A model generated the notes under the pieces. That model was not told where the DNA came from, ran no database searches, and was given only the letters and a program-made list of their open reading frames with translations. Both the position numbers and the translations under genes were made by a program. This document shows, piece by piece, positions 47,745 through 56,648 of a stretch of 64,000 nt of DNA (positions are counted from its first letter, which is position 1; the number at the start of each line of letters is the position of its first letter). The DNA comes from Stenotrophomonas maltophilia (GTDB lineage: Bacteria; Pseudomonadota; Gammaproteobacteria; Xanthomonadales; Xanthomonadaceae), in contig NZ_CP033877.1 in NCBI RefSeq assembly GCF_006970445.1, positions 3,976,750-4,040,749 of the forward strand, given 5' to 3'.

Positions 47745-49109
47745 TCAGGACAGCATCGACTGGCCGATGCGCAGGCTGCTGCGGCGCAGGCGCCAGCCCA
47801 TCAGGATGGCAGCGGCGGTCAGGCCGACGATCAGGCCGATCCACATGCCCTGCGGGCCCATGCCCAGCCCCAGGCCGAGCCCGGCGCCGAGCGGCATGCC
47901 CAGGCCCCAATACGCGAACATGGCGATGAACATCGGCACGCGGGTGTCCTTCAGGCCGCGCAGCGCACCGGCCGACAGCACCTGGATGCCGTCCGGGAAC
48001 TGGAAGGTGGCCGCGTACAGCAGCAGGGTCGAGGCCAGGCCGGCCACCGCCAGGTCGTTGGTGTACACACCGACGATGGCATCGTGGCCGAACAGCAGCA
48101 CCGCCGCCGACAACGTCTGCGTGCCCATGATGATCGCGTAACCGGCCCAGGCCGCACGCCGCACGCCGAAGCCGTCACCACGGCCGACCGCGTGGCCGAC
48201 GCGCACGGTGGTGGCCTCGGCCACGCCCATCGGGATCATGAAGCACAGCTGCGCGACGTTGATCGCGATCTGGTGTGCAGCAGCTTCATTGGCGCCGAGG
48301 CGGCCGATCAGCAGCGCGGTGACGATGAACAGGCCGCCTTCCATCAGCACGGTGATGCCGATCGGCAGGCCGGTGCGCAGCAGCTCCCAGATCGCCTTCC
48401 AGCGCGGCCCTTCGAAATGCGAGAACAGCTGCAGATGGGCGAAGCGCTTGGTGAACCACAGGTAGGTGCCGAAGGCGATCGCCTGCAGCCACATCATCAC
48501 CGCCGAGGCAATGCCCAGGCCTTCGGCGCCCATTTCCGGGAAGCCAAGCTTGCCGTTGGCCAGCACGTAGCCCATCGGTGCCAGCACCAGCAGGCCACCG
48601 AAGCCCAGCAGCATGGTCGGCAGCGTCCAGTGCATGCCCTCGCTGAGATAGCGCATGCAGAAGTACAGGGTCAGCGCGGGGCCACCCCAGCGCACCGCAT
48701 GCAGGAACGCGGTCGCCCCCGGCACGATGTCCGGCGCGATGCCGAATGCCGGCAGCAGCGGCGGCACCACGGTGAGGAAGGTGAACATGATCAGGCCCAG
48801 CCCCAGCGCCAGCCACAGTGCCTGGCGGAACAGCGGGCCGATCTCGCGCTCGCGGCCGGCGCCATGCAGCTGCGACACCGAGGCGGTGAGCGAAATCAGG
48901 GTGCCGATCGGAATCAGCATCGGCAGCCACAGCAGTGCCGTACCGATGGTGACCGCGGCAAGGGTCGCCGTGGCGTGGTGGCCGGCAATCACGTTGTCGA
49001 CGAAGGAGATCAGACCGGTGGACACATGGCCCAGCACAAGCGGCAGGGCGAGCAGACCGGTGGCGCCGACTTCCTTGCTGAAGCGCGGCGTGGAGGTTGC
49101 AGTAGACAT
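47745..49109 (-). CDS. MATE-family multidrug exporter (NorM-like)
   Basis: A 454-aa protein with twelve predicted membrane helices in two MatE halves. Visible signatures are GLISFVDNVIAGHHATATLA near the start, GANEAAAHQIAINVAQLCFM and GVAEATTVRVGHAVGRGDG in the second half. It exports cationic drugs using a sodium or proton gradient. The start MSTATSTPRFSKEV is typical. It stands alone, followed on the left by sppA. Confidence 0.93.
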   Translation of the reverse strand: MSTATSTPRFSKEVGATGLLALPLVLGHVSTGLISFVDNVIAGHHATATLAAVTIGTALLWLPMLIPIGTLISLTASVSQLHGAGREREIGPLFRQALWLALGLGLIMFTFLTVVPPLLPAFGIAPDIVPGATAFLHAVRWGGPALTLYFCMRYLSEGMHWTLPTMLLGFGGLLVLAPMGYVLANGKLGFPEMGAEGLGIASAVMMWLQAIAFGTYLWFTKRFAHLQLFSHFEGPRWKAIWELLRTGLPIGITVLMEGGLFIVTALLIGRLGANEAAAHQIAINVAQLCFMIPMGVAEATTVRVGHAVGRGDGFGVRRAAWAGYAIIMGTQTLSAAVLLFGHDAIVGVYTNDLAVAGLASTLLLYAATFQFPDGIQVLSAGALRGLKDTRVPMFIAMFAYWGLGMPLGAGLGLGLGMGPQGMWIGLIVGLTAAAILMGWRLRRSSLRIGQSMLS

Positions 49110-49238
49110 AAGGTGCTTGACGCGAACTGCGGTTGCGCGCGAAGGGCACAGGCACCGGGTTGCGGGCGCCCATCTTACGCGGGCGGCGCCAGCATTCCCA
49201 TGACATGGCGTGAATGCTGGGTTTCAGCCGCCCCACAC

Positions 49239-49317
49239 AAAAAGGGGACGGAGGGGATTAAGTCGTTTCAGGCCCGTTAGTGCCGGATGCGACTTAATCC
49301 CCTCCGTCCCCTTTTTT
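49239..49317. repeat. Long perfect inverted repeat, GGGGACGGAGGGGATTAAGTCG type
   Basis: Arms at about 49240-49265 and 49290-49315 are reverse complements (AAAAGGGGACGGAGGGGATT continuing to AAGTCG) with a 24-nt loop. The right arm ends in TTTTTT, so it can also act as a terminator for plus-strand transcription. It lies between the MATE gene and the DUF3106 gene, whose stop codon abuts the right arm. Confidence 0.8.
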
Positions 49318-49900
49318 ACTGGCCGGCCTGGCGTTTGAGCCAGCTGTCGCGTTCGGCGGCGGGCACGGCGAGGAAAGCGCTGCGCACCGTGTCGCGTTCC
49401 TGCGGCGGTGTGCGCTGCGCGACCAGGGCCAGCTGGGCCAGCTGCGCCGGGCTGAGCTGGCGCAACACGGCCAGCGCGGTTTCGCGCTGCTCCGGCGGCA
49501 CGAACCCGAACAGGCCATGCAGCTTGGGGAATTCCAGGCCCAGTTGCGGGCCCAGCCGCCACCCGTCGCGGAACGCCTGGTCCTGCTCCCGGAACTGTTG
49601 GCGCAGGCGCTGCTGCTGGTCCGCGGGCAGTGCATTGAAACGCGCAGCCGCCTGGCGGATGCGCTCGCGCTCCGCTTCCGGCAACGCGCGCCAAGCGGCG
49701 TAGTCCGCGCGGCGCTGGCGTTGCTGCTGCGCATCGAGCTGGGCGAATCCAGCAGGCGTCGGGGTTGCAGTCGCCGGTGCCGGCGCGGCCGGCGAACTGC
49801 CCGGAACCGGTGGCGGCAAGGGCACGTTCAACGATTGCGGCGCGGCAGACAGCGACAACGGCAGGGCCAGCAGCAGGCTGGCGAACACGGACTTATTCAT
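49316..49900 (-). CDS. Exported DUF3106 protein
   Basis: A 194-aa protein from the ATG at 49900. The signal peptide is MNKSVFASLLLALPLSLSA. After a Pro/Ala linker, DUF3106-type helical repeats follow (RADYAAWRALPEAERERIRQ, then FNALPADQQQRLRQQF and further on VPAAERDSWLKR). The start overlaps the end of the upstream membrane-protein gene by eight bases, so they are coupled. A periplasmic role linked to the sigma-like protein is likely but unknown. Confidence 0.85.
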   Translation of the reverse strand: MNKSVFASLLLALPLSLSAAPQSLNVPLPPPVPGSSPAAPAPATATPTPAGFAQLDAQQQRQRRADYAAWRALPEAERERIRQAAARFNALPADQQQRLRQQFREQDQAFRDGWRLGPQLGLEFPKLHGLFGFVPPEQRETALAVLRQLSPAQLAQLALVAQRTPPQERDTVRSAFLAVPAAERDSWLKRQAGQ

Positions 49901-50897
49901 CGGCAGCAGCGGTTTCCAGCGTGGCACTGGCCGGCTCCGGCCGGCTCGGCTTGGATTGCGATTCGTCCACCGGCAGCGGGCCGCCGGCGGCGGTCCATGC
50001 ATACAGGTCGGCATCGGCAACCAGCGGGTAGTCACGATCGGCCAGCATCGCTGCGTCGTCAGTGGCCTGGGCCTGGGTCGCATCCGGCGTGGCGTTGACG
50101 TTGCTCGGTGGCAGGGCTTCCACCGTCACCGGACCGGCTTCGCCCACCACGCCCTCCGGCAGCGGTGCATCACTGCCGAAGGAATGTCCCTGCAGGTAGC
50201 GCCAGCCCAGCGCAGCGGCCAGCAGTACCGCCACGGTCACCAGCAGGATCAGCGGACCGCGCCAGCGCGGTTTGGCATTCGCACGACGGCGCTTGCCGTT
50301 GGCGGCCGCACGCTCGTCCCGCTGCGGTGCGCGCCAGCTGGAAGACGGGGCTTCATTGTGGGCGGTAGGTGCAGCCGGCTGCTGCAGCTGCTGCAGGCGC
50401 GTGGCCGGCAGGTCACGGACACGGGCCTGTACCTGTTCGGCCAACTGGCGCCAGGCCGATGCATCGGGCTGTCCCTGGGCGTCACGCGGGCAGGCATCGG
50501 CCAGCAGGTGCTGGTAGCCGGCCTCGTCCTGGTCGAGCACGCGCATGGCGATGCCCTCGTCCAGGCTGCCGCCCACCCGCAGCAGTAGTGCCAGTCGCGG
50601 CAGTGGCGGCATCGTGCCCAGCGCGGCCAACGACGGCACCCACTGCCCGCCCACCGGCTCGCGCAGTGCCTGGCGCTGGCCCAGCAGGGTCCAGAAACGG
50701 GTCGGCCACTGCGCCATCGGCAGATCGCTGGCGACCGCCGCAAAGGCGCGCATCACCGCCACCAGGGTCTGCTCGGCTCGCGCGGCATCGCCGCACTGCA
50801 GTTCAGCGACCACCAGGGCACGGCGCTCGACGCCGCGCAGGAACGCCGACAGCGCGCCGGCCGCGGTCGAGGAAACAGGGGCGGGCACAGCCGTCAT
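49893..50897 (-). CDS. Single-span membrane protein with sigma-factor-like N-terminus
   Basis: A 334-aa protein. Residues 15-75 (FLRGVERRALVVAELQCGDA, then MRAFAAVASDLPMAQWPTRF and WTLLGQRQAL) resemble region 2 of xanthomonad ECF sigma factors. Residues about 90-165 (LPRLALLLRVGGSLDEGIAM) recall region 4, but helix-turn-helix detail is poor. A basic stretch (NGKRRRANAKPRWRG) precedes one membrane helix (PLILLVTVAVLLAAALGWRY) and a 100-residue periplasmic tail. It may be a sigma-factor relative turned membrane protein. The DUF3106 gene is coupled downstream. Confidence 0.7.
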   Translation of the reverse strand: MTAVPAPVSSTAAGALSAFLRGVERRALVVAELQCGDAARAEQTLVAVMRAFAAVASDLPMAQWPTRFWTLLGQRQALREPVGGQWVPSLAALGTMPPLPRLALLLRVGGSLDEGIAMRVLDQDEAGYQHLLADACPRDAQGQPDASAWRQLAEQVQARVRDLPATRLQQLQQPAAPTAHNEAPSSSWRAPQRDERAAANGKRRRANAKPRWRGPLILLVTVAVLLAAALGWRYLQGHSFGSDAPLPEGVVGEAGPVTVEALPPSNVNATPDATQAQATDDAAMLADRDYPLVADADLYAWTAAGGPLPVDESQSKPSRPEPASATLETAAADE

Positions 50898-51310
50898 CGG
50901 TCACTCCAAAGGTCTGCCGGCATGATAGCGGCAGGCCATCGACGCCCGTAGGACTTGCGCCCACAGGCACTTCGTGCTGCAGGTTGTGCACAGCACCACG
51001 ACCCCTCCGGCGAAAACTGTGGCTTCGGGCTGAATTCACTCTGTTTCAGCATTGTTTCACACTTAAATCATTGATTTTATTATCTTTTGATGTGTGGCGA
51101 TTTTTTGACCAACCCGAGGGTGAGGCCGTCGCCATCGGCCTCCCAGGTGTCCGCCAGCGGGTAACGCACAGTGTTATCCACAGAACATGTGGATAAGACT
51201 GAATCTCCAATGGACACCGATATTTAGGTGACATTTATGATTCAACAGAGGCTGGCCGGCCCCCTCTGCCCCCTGCCATTCGCGCGCGCATGGCCCGTTA
51301 CACTGGCCCG
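50898..51310. other. 413-bp gene-free region before priA with AT-rich tract and DnaA-box pair
   Basis: No gene is supported here. An AT-rich tract lies at about 51040-51110, unusual for this genome. TTATCCACA at 51174-51182 and TGTGGATAA at 51188-51196 are perfect DnaA boxes in inverted orientation, 5 bp apart. The region must also carry the priA promoter, which I could not assign. Confidence 0.55.
51174..51196. promoter_or_regulatory. Inverted pair of perfect DnaA boxes
   Basis: TTATCCACA and TGTGGATAA are separated by GAACA, about 115 bp before the priA start codon. Both match the strict DnaA consensus. They could regulate priA, the replication-restart helicase gene, or titrate DnaA. Confidence 0.6.
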
Positions 51311-53488
51311 ATGCTTTCACCGATTCCGACCCTGCAGGTCGCCCTGCCCGTCCCCCTGCCCCGCCTGTTCGACTACCTGTCGCCGGAGGGCGATGGCCCT
51401 GCGGTCGCGGTCGGCTGCCGCCTGAAGGTGCCATTCGGCAACCGGGAGCTGGTCGGTGTGGTGGTCGGTCACGGCCAGACCGACGACGGCCAGGGACTGC
51501 GCCAGGCCCTGGCCTGGTGCGACCCACAACCGCTGCTGCAGGGCGAGCTCTGGCAGAGCCTGCAATGGCTGGCGCGCTACACCCACGCACCGCTGGGCGA
51601 GGTGCTGAGCACCGCCCTGCCCGGCCCGCTGCGCCATGGCGAGGCCCTGCCCGACACCCATCACTGGGGCTGGCAGCTGACCGCCGCAGGCCGCGCCCAG
51701 CGCGATGCGCTGCGCGCCGGCAGCCGCCCGCGGCAATTGGCCGAACTGCTGGCCGAAGCCATCGTGGATGAGGACGTGCTGGGCGAACGCATGCAGGACT
51801 GGCGCACAGCCGCGCGCAGCCTGGCCAAGCGCGAGCTGGCCGAGCGCGTTGCGTTGAGCGTGGCCCCGCAGCATGCACAGCCACTGCCCGGCCCCACGCT
51901 CAACCCGGACCAGGCCGAGGCGGTGGCCGCGATCACCGCCGCGGAAGGCTTCCAGCCGTTCCTGCTGGACGGCGTGACCGGCAGCGGCAAGACCGAGGTC
52001 TACCTGCAGGCGATCATCCATTGCCTCGCGCAGGGCAGGCAGGCGCTGGTGCTGGTCCCGGAAATCGGCCTGACCCCGCAGACCCTGGCACGTTTCCGCG
52101 GCCGCCTCGGCATCGCCGTGCACGCCTTGCATTCGGGGTTGAATGACAACGAGCGCGCGCGCGTCTGGGCAGCGGCCTCACGTGGCGAAGCACGGGTCAT
52201 CGTCGGCACACGCTCGGCGGTGTTCACGCCGTTGCCGCAGGCCGGCCTGCTGATCGTCGATGAGGAGCACGACGGCAGCTACAAGCAGCAGGACGGCATC
52301 CGTTACCACGCGCGCGATTTCGCCCTGGTCCGGGCCAAGGCACTGGGCATTCCGGTACTGCTCGGCAGCGCCACCCCCTCGCTGGAAACACTGCACAACG
52401 CCTATGCCGGGCGCTACACGCACCTGCGCCTGAAGCAGCGCGCCGGCGATGCACGGCCACCGCGCGTGCGCATCCTGGATGTACGCAAGCGCCCGCTGCA
52501 CGACGGCCTCTCGGCCGATGTGCTGGCCGGCATCGGGGAGCACCTGCAGCGTGGCCAGCAGGTGCTGGTGTTCAAGAACCGCCGCGGCTACGCACCGGTA
52601 CTGCTGTGCCACGACTGCGGCTGGACCGCGCCGTGCCAGCGCTGCGATGCGCCGATGACCGTGCATGGCGGCGGTCGTCGCCTGCAATGCCACCACTGCG
52701 GTGCGCGGCAACCGGCGCCGCTGGCCTGCCCGGCCTGCGGCAGCCTGGCGCTGCAGCCGCAGGGCATCGGCACCGAACGCTTGGAAGAACACCTCACCGC
52801 CGCCTTCGCCGGCTTCCCGGTGGTACGCATCGACCGCGGCACCACCTCACGGCGAGACGCGCTGGAACAGCAGCTGGCGAAACTGGGGGACCAGCCCGGC
52901 ATCCTGGTCGGCACGCAGATCCTGGCCAAGGGCCACGACCTGCCCAAGCTGACCCTGGTGGTGGTGGTCGGCATCGACGAAGGCCTGTTCTCCGCCGACT
53001 TCCGCGCCAGCGAGAAACTGGCTCAGCAGCTGATCCAGGTAGCCGGCCGCGCGGGACGTGCACGTGACCCCGGCGAAGTCTGGCTGCAGACCCATCATCC
53101 CGGGCACCCACTGCTGGAAACCCTGGTGAGTGGTGGCTACCACCCGTTCGCGCAGGCCGAGTTGAACCAGCGCCAGGCGGCAGGGTTCCCCCCGTTCGCG
53201 CATCTGGCACTGATGCGTGCCGAAGCGCAGCAGGTGGAGCATGCCAATGCGTTCCTGCTGGCGGCCCGGCAACTGCTGGGCGAGCAGAACGTGGTGGAGG
53301 CCTACGGGCCGATGCCTGCACCGATGCCACGGCGTGCCGGCTACCAGCGCACGCAACTGCTGCTGTCGGCCCTGCAGCGCCCGCCCCTGCACGGCGTGCT
53401 CGCGCAGCTGGTGCCGCAGCTGTATGCATTGCCGGAAGCACGCAAGGTGCGCTGGTCGCTGGATGTGGACCCGACGGATCTCTACTGA
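51311..53488 (+). CDS. priA: Primosomal protein N' (PriA helicase)
   Basis: A 725-aa protein from the ATG at 51311. The N-terminal 3'-DNA-binding domain begins TLQVALPVPLPRLFDYLSPE. Helicase motifs are complete: GVTGSGKTEVYLQAI (Walker A), VDEEHDGSYKQ (motif II), LGSATPSLET (III) and QVAGRAGRARDPGEVWLQT (VI). The zinc-binding insert has CHDCGWTAPCQRC and CHHCGARQPAPLACPACG. PriA restarts stalled replication forks. Confidence 0.98.
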   Translation: MLSPIPTLQVALPVPLPRLFDYLSPEGDGPAVAVGCRLKVPFGNRELVGVVVGHGQTDDGQGLRQALAWCDPQPLLQGELWQSLQWLARYTHAPLGEVLSTALPGPLRHGEALPDTHHWGWQLTAAGRAQRDALRAGSRPRQLAELLAEAIVDEDVLGERMQDWRTAARSLAKRELAERVALSVAPQHAQPLPGPTLNPDQAEAVAAITAAEGFQPFLLDGVTGSGKTEVYLQAIIHCLAQGRQALVLVPEIGLTPQTLARFRGRLGIAVHALHSGLNDNERARVWAAASRGEARVIVGTRSAVFTPLPQAGLLIVDEEHDGSYKQQDGIRYHARDFALVRAKALGIPVLLGSATPSLETLHNAYAGRYTHLRLKQRAGDARPPRVRILDVRKRPLHDGLSADVLAGIGEHLQRGQQVLVFKNRRGYAPVLLCHDCGWTAPCQRCDAPMTVHGGGRRLQCHHCGARQPAPLACPACGSLALQPQGIGTERLEEHLTAAFAGFPVVRIDRGTTSRRDALEQQLAKLGDQPGILVGTQILAKGHDLPKLTLVVVVGIDEGLFSADFRASEKLAQQLIQVAGRAGRARDPGEVWLQTHHPGHPLLETLVSGGYHPFAQAELNQRQAAGFPPFAHLALMRAEAQQVEHANAFLLAARQLLGEQNVVEAYGPMPAPMPRRAGYQRTQLLLSALQRPPLHGVLAQLVPQLYALPEARKVRWSLDVDPTDLY

Positions 53489-53508
53489 AAAACAACCTGG
53501 AGTCAGAG

Positions 53509-53582
53509 CCCACCCACTGGGTGGGGTCCGACCCCGATACCCTGGGGTCGGATCCCTTTTCGCAGAAAAGGGCTCTGACCCC
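53509..53582. repeat. Dispersed palindromes, GGGGTCGGATCCC...GGGCTCTGACCCC type
   Basis: A 39-bp palindrome at 53544-53582 (GGGGTCGGATCCCTTTTCGC...) is nearly the same as that at 45614-45652. A shorter related unit (AGTCAGAGCCCACCCACTGG...) precedes it at 53509-53536. They separate the convergent priA and GST genes and may end transcription. Confidence 0.7.
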
Positions 53583-53594
53583 GAACGCTTTCGC

Positions 53595-54215
53595 TTACGT
53601 CAGCGGCGACATCACGCCGCGCTGGTAGGCCGGCCGCTCGCGCAGGCGCGCATACCAATCCGCCAGGTGCGGAAGCTCCGGTCGCTGGATCGGCAGTTCG
53701 AACCAGGCGTAGATCAGCGAGCCCAGCGGAATATCACCCATCGCGAATTTCTCGCCCGACAGCCATGGCTGTCGAGACAGGGTGGCATCGGCCATCGCCA
53801 GGTAATCACCGGCGCGGACGATGGCGGCGCTGATGCGTGCTTCGTCGCGGTCGGCCGGCGCGGTGCGCATGATGCCCCAGACCAGGTCGCTGTACAGCGG
53901 CGCCATCCGCGAGGTGCTCCAGTCCATCCACTTCTCGGCCTGGGCGCGTTCCATCGGGTCTTCGGCGTACAGGGTGCCCAGCGCGTAGCGGGCGCTCAGG
54001 TAGCGCACGATGGCGTTCGATTCCCACAGCGGCAGGCCGTGGTCTTCGATCACCGGCACCAGGCTGTTGGGATTCATCGCCTGGTACTCCGGCGTCTGCG
54101 TACCACCATGGCTGCCGCCGACTTCGATGGACTCATACGGCAGGCCGATTTCCTCGGCGCACCACAGCACCTTGCGGACGTTGCTGGAATTGCGGCGGCC
54201 CCAGATCTTCAACAT
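53595..54215 (-). CDS. Glutathione S-transferase family protein
   Basis: A 206-aa protein from the ATG at 54215 (MLKIWGRRNSSNVRKVLWCA). The thioredoxin-like N-domain has the glutathione-binding NPNSLVPVIEDHGLPLWESN and ESNAIVRYLSARY motifs. The helical C-domain has FAMGDIPLGSLIYAWFELPI with the N-capping box. It likely conjugates or reduces small molecules with glutathione; the substrate is unknown. Upstream lie two REP units. Confidence 0.93.
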   Translation of the reverse strand: MLKIWGRRNSSNVRKVLWCAEEIGLPYESIEVGGSHGGTQTPEYQAMNPNSLVPVIEDHGLPLWESNAIVRYLSARYALGTLYAEDPMERAQAEKWMDWSTSRMAPLYSDLVWGIMRTAPADRDEARISAAIVRAGDYLAMADATLSRQPWLSGEKFAMGDIPLGSLIYAWFELPIQRPELPHLADWYARLRERPAYQRGVMSPLT

Positions 54216-54307
54216 GCGGGTTTTCCTTGCTGGCAATGCGAGCGGCAACGATACGCCTGATCGGGTGGGGTGTGTGCGTGCCGGACGCGGGATCTGCCAT
54301 CTGCGGC

Positions 54308-54362
54308 TTGCCGGCCAGCGGCCGGCACTACCGGTCTTCTTCTGGCCAGCGGCCGGCACTAC
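54308..54362. repeat. Two direct SMAG/REP units; one forms the stop codon of the next gene
   Basis: TTGCCGGCCAGCGGCCGGCA (ending CTAC) at 54308-54331 is followed by a second, shorter copy at 54342-54362. On the minus strand each starts GTAG. The TAG of the right copy (54359-54361) is the stop codon of the NYN-domain gene. Confidence 0.85.
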
Positions 54363-55138
54363 CGGTTCTTTTTCGGCAGCGCGCGGACGTAGGACGACTT
54401 GCCGTCCTTCTTCAACTCGAACAACCCGATTGCTGCCAGCAGATCACTGAGCTTGCCGTAGCCGTAGTTGCGCGGATCGAACGAGGCCTGGTTTCCGATC
54501 TGGCTGCCGACCGGCCCCAGGTGCGACCAGCCATCCTCGCCCTCGGCGGAGGACACCGCACGGCGCAGCATCTTCACCAGCCGGGTGTCGCTGCGCATCT
54601 CCGCACCGCTCTTGCGCGGGCGTGCATCATCATTGGCGACGGGCTCGTTCGACGCCTGTTCGCTCGATGCCTGCTCCGCATCCGGCACGCTGGCATGGGT
54701 CTGGCCCAGCGCTTCCAGGTAAGTGAACTTCGAGCACGCGTTGACGAACGGTTCGGGTGTTTTCTTCTCGCCGAAGCCATACACCTTCACGCCATCGGTC
54801 AGCAGGCGCATCACCATCGGGGTGAAATCGGCATCGCTGGACACGATGGCAAAGCCATCAAGGTTGCGCGCGTACAGCAGGTCCATGGCATCGATCACCA
54901 TCGCCATGTCGGAGGCATTCTTGCCCTTGCTGTAGGCGAACTGCTGGATCGGGCGGATCGCATACTCGTGCAGCACCGCTTCCCAGCCCTTCAACCGCGG
55001 GCTCTTCCAATTGCCATAGGCGCGGCGCACGTTGGCCACGCCGTAGCGGGCGACTTCGGCCAGGACCTCGTCGATCTTCGAGGCCGGCGCGTTGTCGGCG
55101 TCGATCAACAGGGCGATGCGCTTTTCCGGTTCGCTCAT
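54359..55138 (-). CDS. NYN-domain ribonuclease-like protein with LOTUS/OST-HTH domain
   Basis: A 259-aa protein from the ATG at 55138 (MSEPEKRIALLIDADNAPAS). The NYN (PIN-like) domain shows the acidic residues of LLIDADNAP, DMAMVIDAMDLLY and IVSSDADFTPMVMRL. After a variable linker, residues about 185-255 form an OST-HTH/LOTUS domain (GWSHLGPVGSQIGNQASFDP, YGYGKLSDLLAAIGLFELKK). The NYN-LOTUS fusion is known in bacteria and suggests RNA cleavage or binding. The stop codon is part of a REP element. Confidence 0.9.
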   Translation of the reverse strand: MSEPEKRIALLIDADNAPASKIDEVLAEVARYGVANVRRAYGNWKSPRLKGWEAVLHEYAIRPIQQFAYSKGKNASDMAMVIDAMDLLYARNLDGFAIVSSDADFTPMVMRLLTDGVKVYGFGEKKTPEPFVNACSKFTYLEALGQTHASVPDAEQASSEQASNEPVANDDARPRKSGAEMRSDTRLVKMLRRAVSSAEGEDGWSHLGPVGSQIGNQASFDPRNYGYGKLSDLLAAIGLFELKKDGKSSYVRALPKKNR

Positions 55139-55261
55139 GGGCTCCTCAGGGGCCGTTGCCTGAACCCGAGTATCGCCGATCCACGCGGGCGCTGACGTGA
55201 CAGGCAGCCGCCGTGCGAAGATGCCAAGCGCTTCCCCCAATGCCCCCACTGGAGTGAGTCG

Positions 55262-56542
55262 ATGAGTCGCGAGCGCGTTCCCCACCTGGTCGTTGTCGGC
55301 GGCGGTTTTGCCGGCCTCTGGGCCACCCGTGCCTTGGCCCGCGAGCGCATACGCATCACCCTGGTCGACCGCCGCAACCATCACCTGTTCCAGCCACTGC
55401 TGTACCAGGTGGCCACCGCCGGCCTGTCCGCGCCGGATATCGCCGCGCCGCTGCGCCACATCCTCGGCCACCAGCGCAATGTGGAAGTGCGCCTGGGCGA
55501 GGTGGTGGCCATCGACAAGCAGGCCCGGCAGATCCGCATGGCCGATGGCAGCGCGCTGGACTACGACAGCCTGCTGCTGGCCACCGGCGCTACCCACGCC
55601 TACTTCGGCAATGACCAGTGGGCCGATGATGCCCCCGGCCTGAAGACGCTGGACGATGCCATCGCACTGCGCCGCAAGCTGCTGCTTGCCTTTGAGCGCG
55701 CCGAGGCCGAGCCGGACCCAGCGAAGAAGGCGGCGTGGCTGAGTTTCGCCGTCGTCGGGGGTGGTCCCACCGGCGTCGAACTGGCCGGCACGCTGGCCGA
55801 GATCGCGCGCCACACGCTACGCAACGAGTTCCGCCACATCGACCCGGCCAGCGCCAAGGTGCGGCTGGTCGAGGCTGGGCCGCGCGTGCTGTCCTCGTTC
55901 CCGGAAGTGCTTTCGCTGAAGGCGCGCCGGCAGCTTGAAAAGCTGGGCGTGGAAGTGCTGACCGGTACCCCGGTGAGCGACATCGACAGCCAGGGCTTCA
56001 AGCTCGGTGACCAGTTCGTGGCGGCACGCACCGTGGTCTGGGCCGCCGGCGTGGCTGCTTCGCCGCTGGCGCGCACGCTGGACGTGTCGCTGGACCGCGC
56101 CGGACGCGTGCAGGTGCAACCGGACCTGACCCTGCCCGACCACCCGGAGCTGTTCGTGGCCGGCGACCTGGCCGCACTGAGCCAGGCCGATGGCAAGCCG
56201 GTGCCCGGCGTGGCACCCGCCGCCAAGCAGATGGGCAAGTACGTGGCCGAGGTGATCCGCGCACGCCTGCACGGCAAGCCCGAGCCCGGCCCGTTCAAGT
56301 ACGCCGACTACGGCAACCTGGCCACCATCGGCCGCATGGCCGCGATCGTGCACCTGGGCCGGCTGCAGCTCTCCGGCGTGCTGGCCTGGTGGTTCTGGCT
56401 GGCCGCGCACGTGTTCTTCCTGATCGGCTTCCGCAACCGCATCGTGGTGCTGCTGAACTGGGCGGTCGCGTACTGGAGCTACCAGCGCAGTGCGCGCATC
56501 ATCTTCGGTGATGACCGCGACGACCGGCGGCCGAAGCGGTAG
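55262..56542 (+). CDS. ndh: Type II NADH dehydrogenase
   Basis: A 426-aa protein. FAD-binding VVVGGGFAGLWATRALARER is at the N-terminus, and NADH-binding FAVVGGGPTGVELAGTLAEI at about residue 165. The second FAD contact is LFVAGDLAALS, and VAPAAKQMGKYVAEVI follows. The C-terminus has a hydrophobic stretch (LAWWFWLAAHVFFLIGF) that binds the membrane. It passes electrons from NADH to quinone without pumping protons. The stop TAG is followed by AGCC, similar to the start of the local REP type. Confidence 0.93.
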   Translation: MSRERVPHLVVVGGGFAGLWATRALARERIRITLVDRRNHHLFQPLLYQVATAGLSAPDIAAPLRHILGHQRNVEVRLGEVVAIDKQARQIRMADGSALDYDSLLLATGATHAYFGNDQWADDAPGLKTLDDAIALRRKLLLAFERAEAEPDPAKKAAWLSFAVVGGGPTGVELAGTLAEIARHTLRNEFRHIDPASAKVRLVEAGPRVLSSFPEVLSLKARRQLEKLGVEVLTGTPVSDIDSQGFKLGDQFVAARTVVWAAGVAASPLARTLDVSLDRAGRVQVQPDLTLPDHPELFVAGDLAALSQADGKPVPGVAPAAKQMGKYVAEVIRARLHGKPEPGPFKYADYGNLATIGRMAAIVHLGRLQLSGVLAWWFWLAAHVFFLIGFRNRIVVLLNWAVAYWSYQRSARIIFGDDRDDRRPKR

Positions 56543-56574
56543 AGCCGAAGACGGACACGGTTCTCTGCCTGGGA

Positions 56575-56648
56575 GTAGATCCACGCCATGCGTGGATGAA
56601 TGTCTGTGCAGGACGCATCGAGCTCAGCCACGCATGGCGTGGCTCTAC
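56575..56648. repeat. REP palindrome pair, ATCCACGCCATGCGTGG type
   Basis: GTAGATCCACGCCATGCGTG (continuing to GAT) at 56575-56597 faces AGCCACGCATGGCGTGGCTC (continuing to TAC) at 56626-56648. GTAG ends are outward. The right unit supplies the TAG stop codon of the gene at 56645-57100. Confidence 0.8.
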
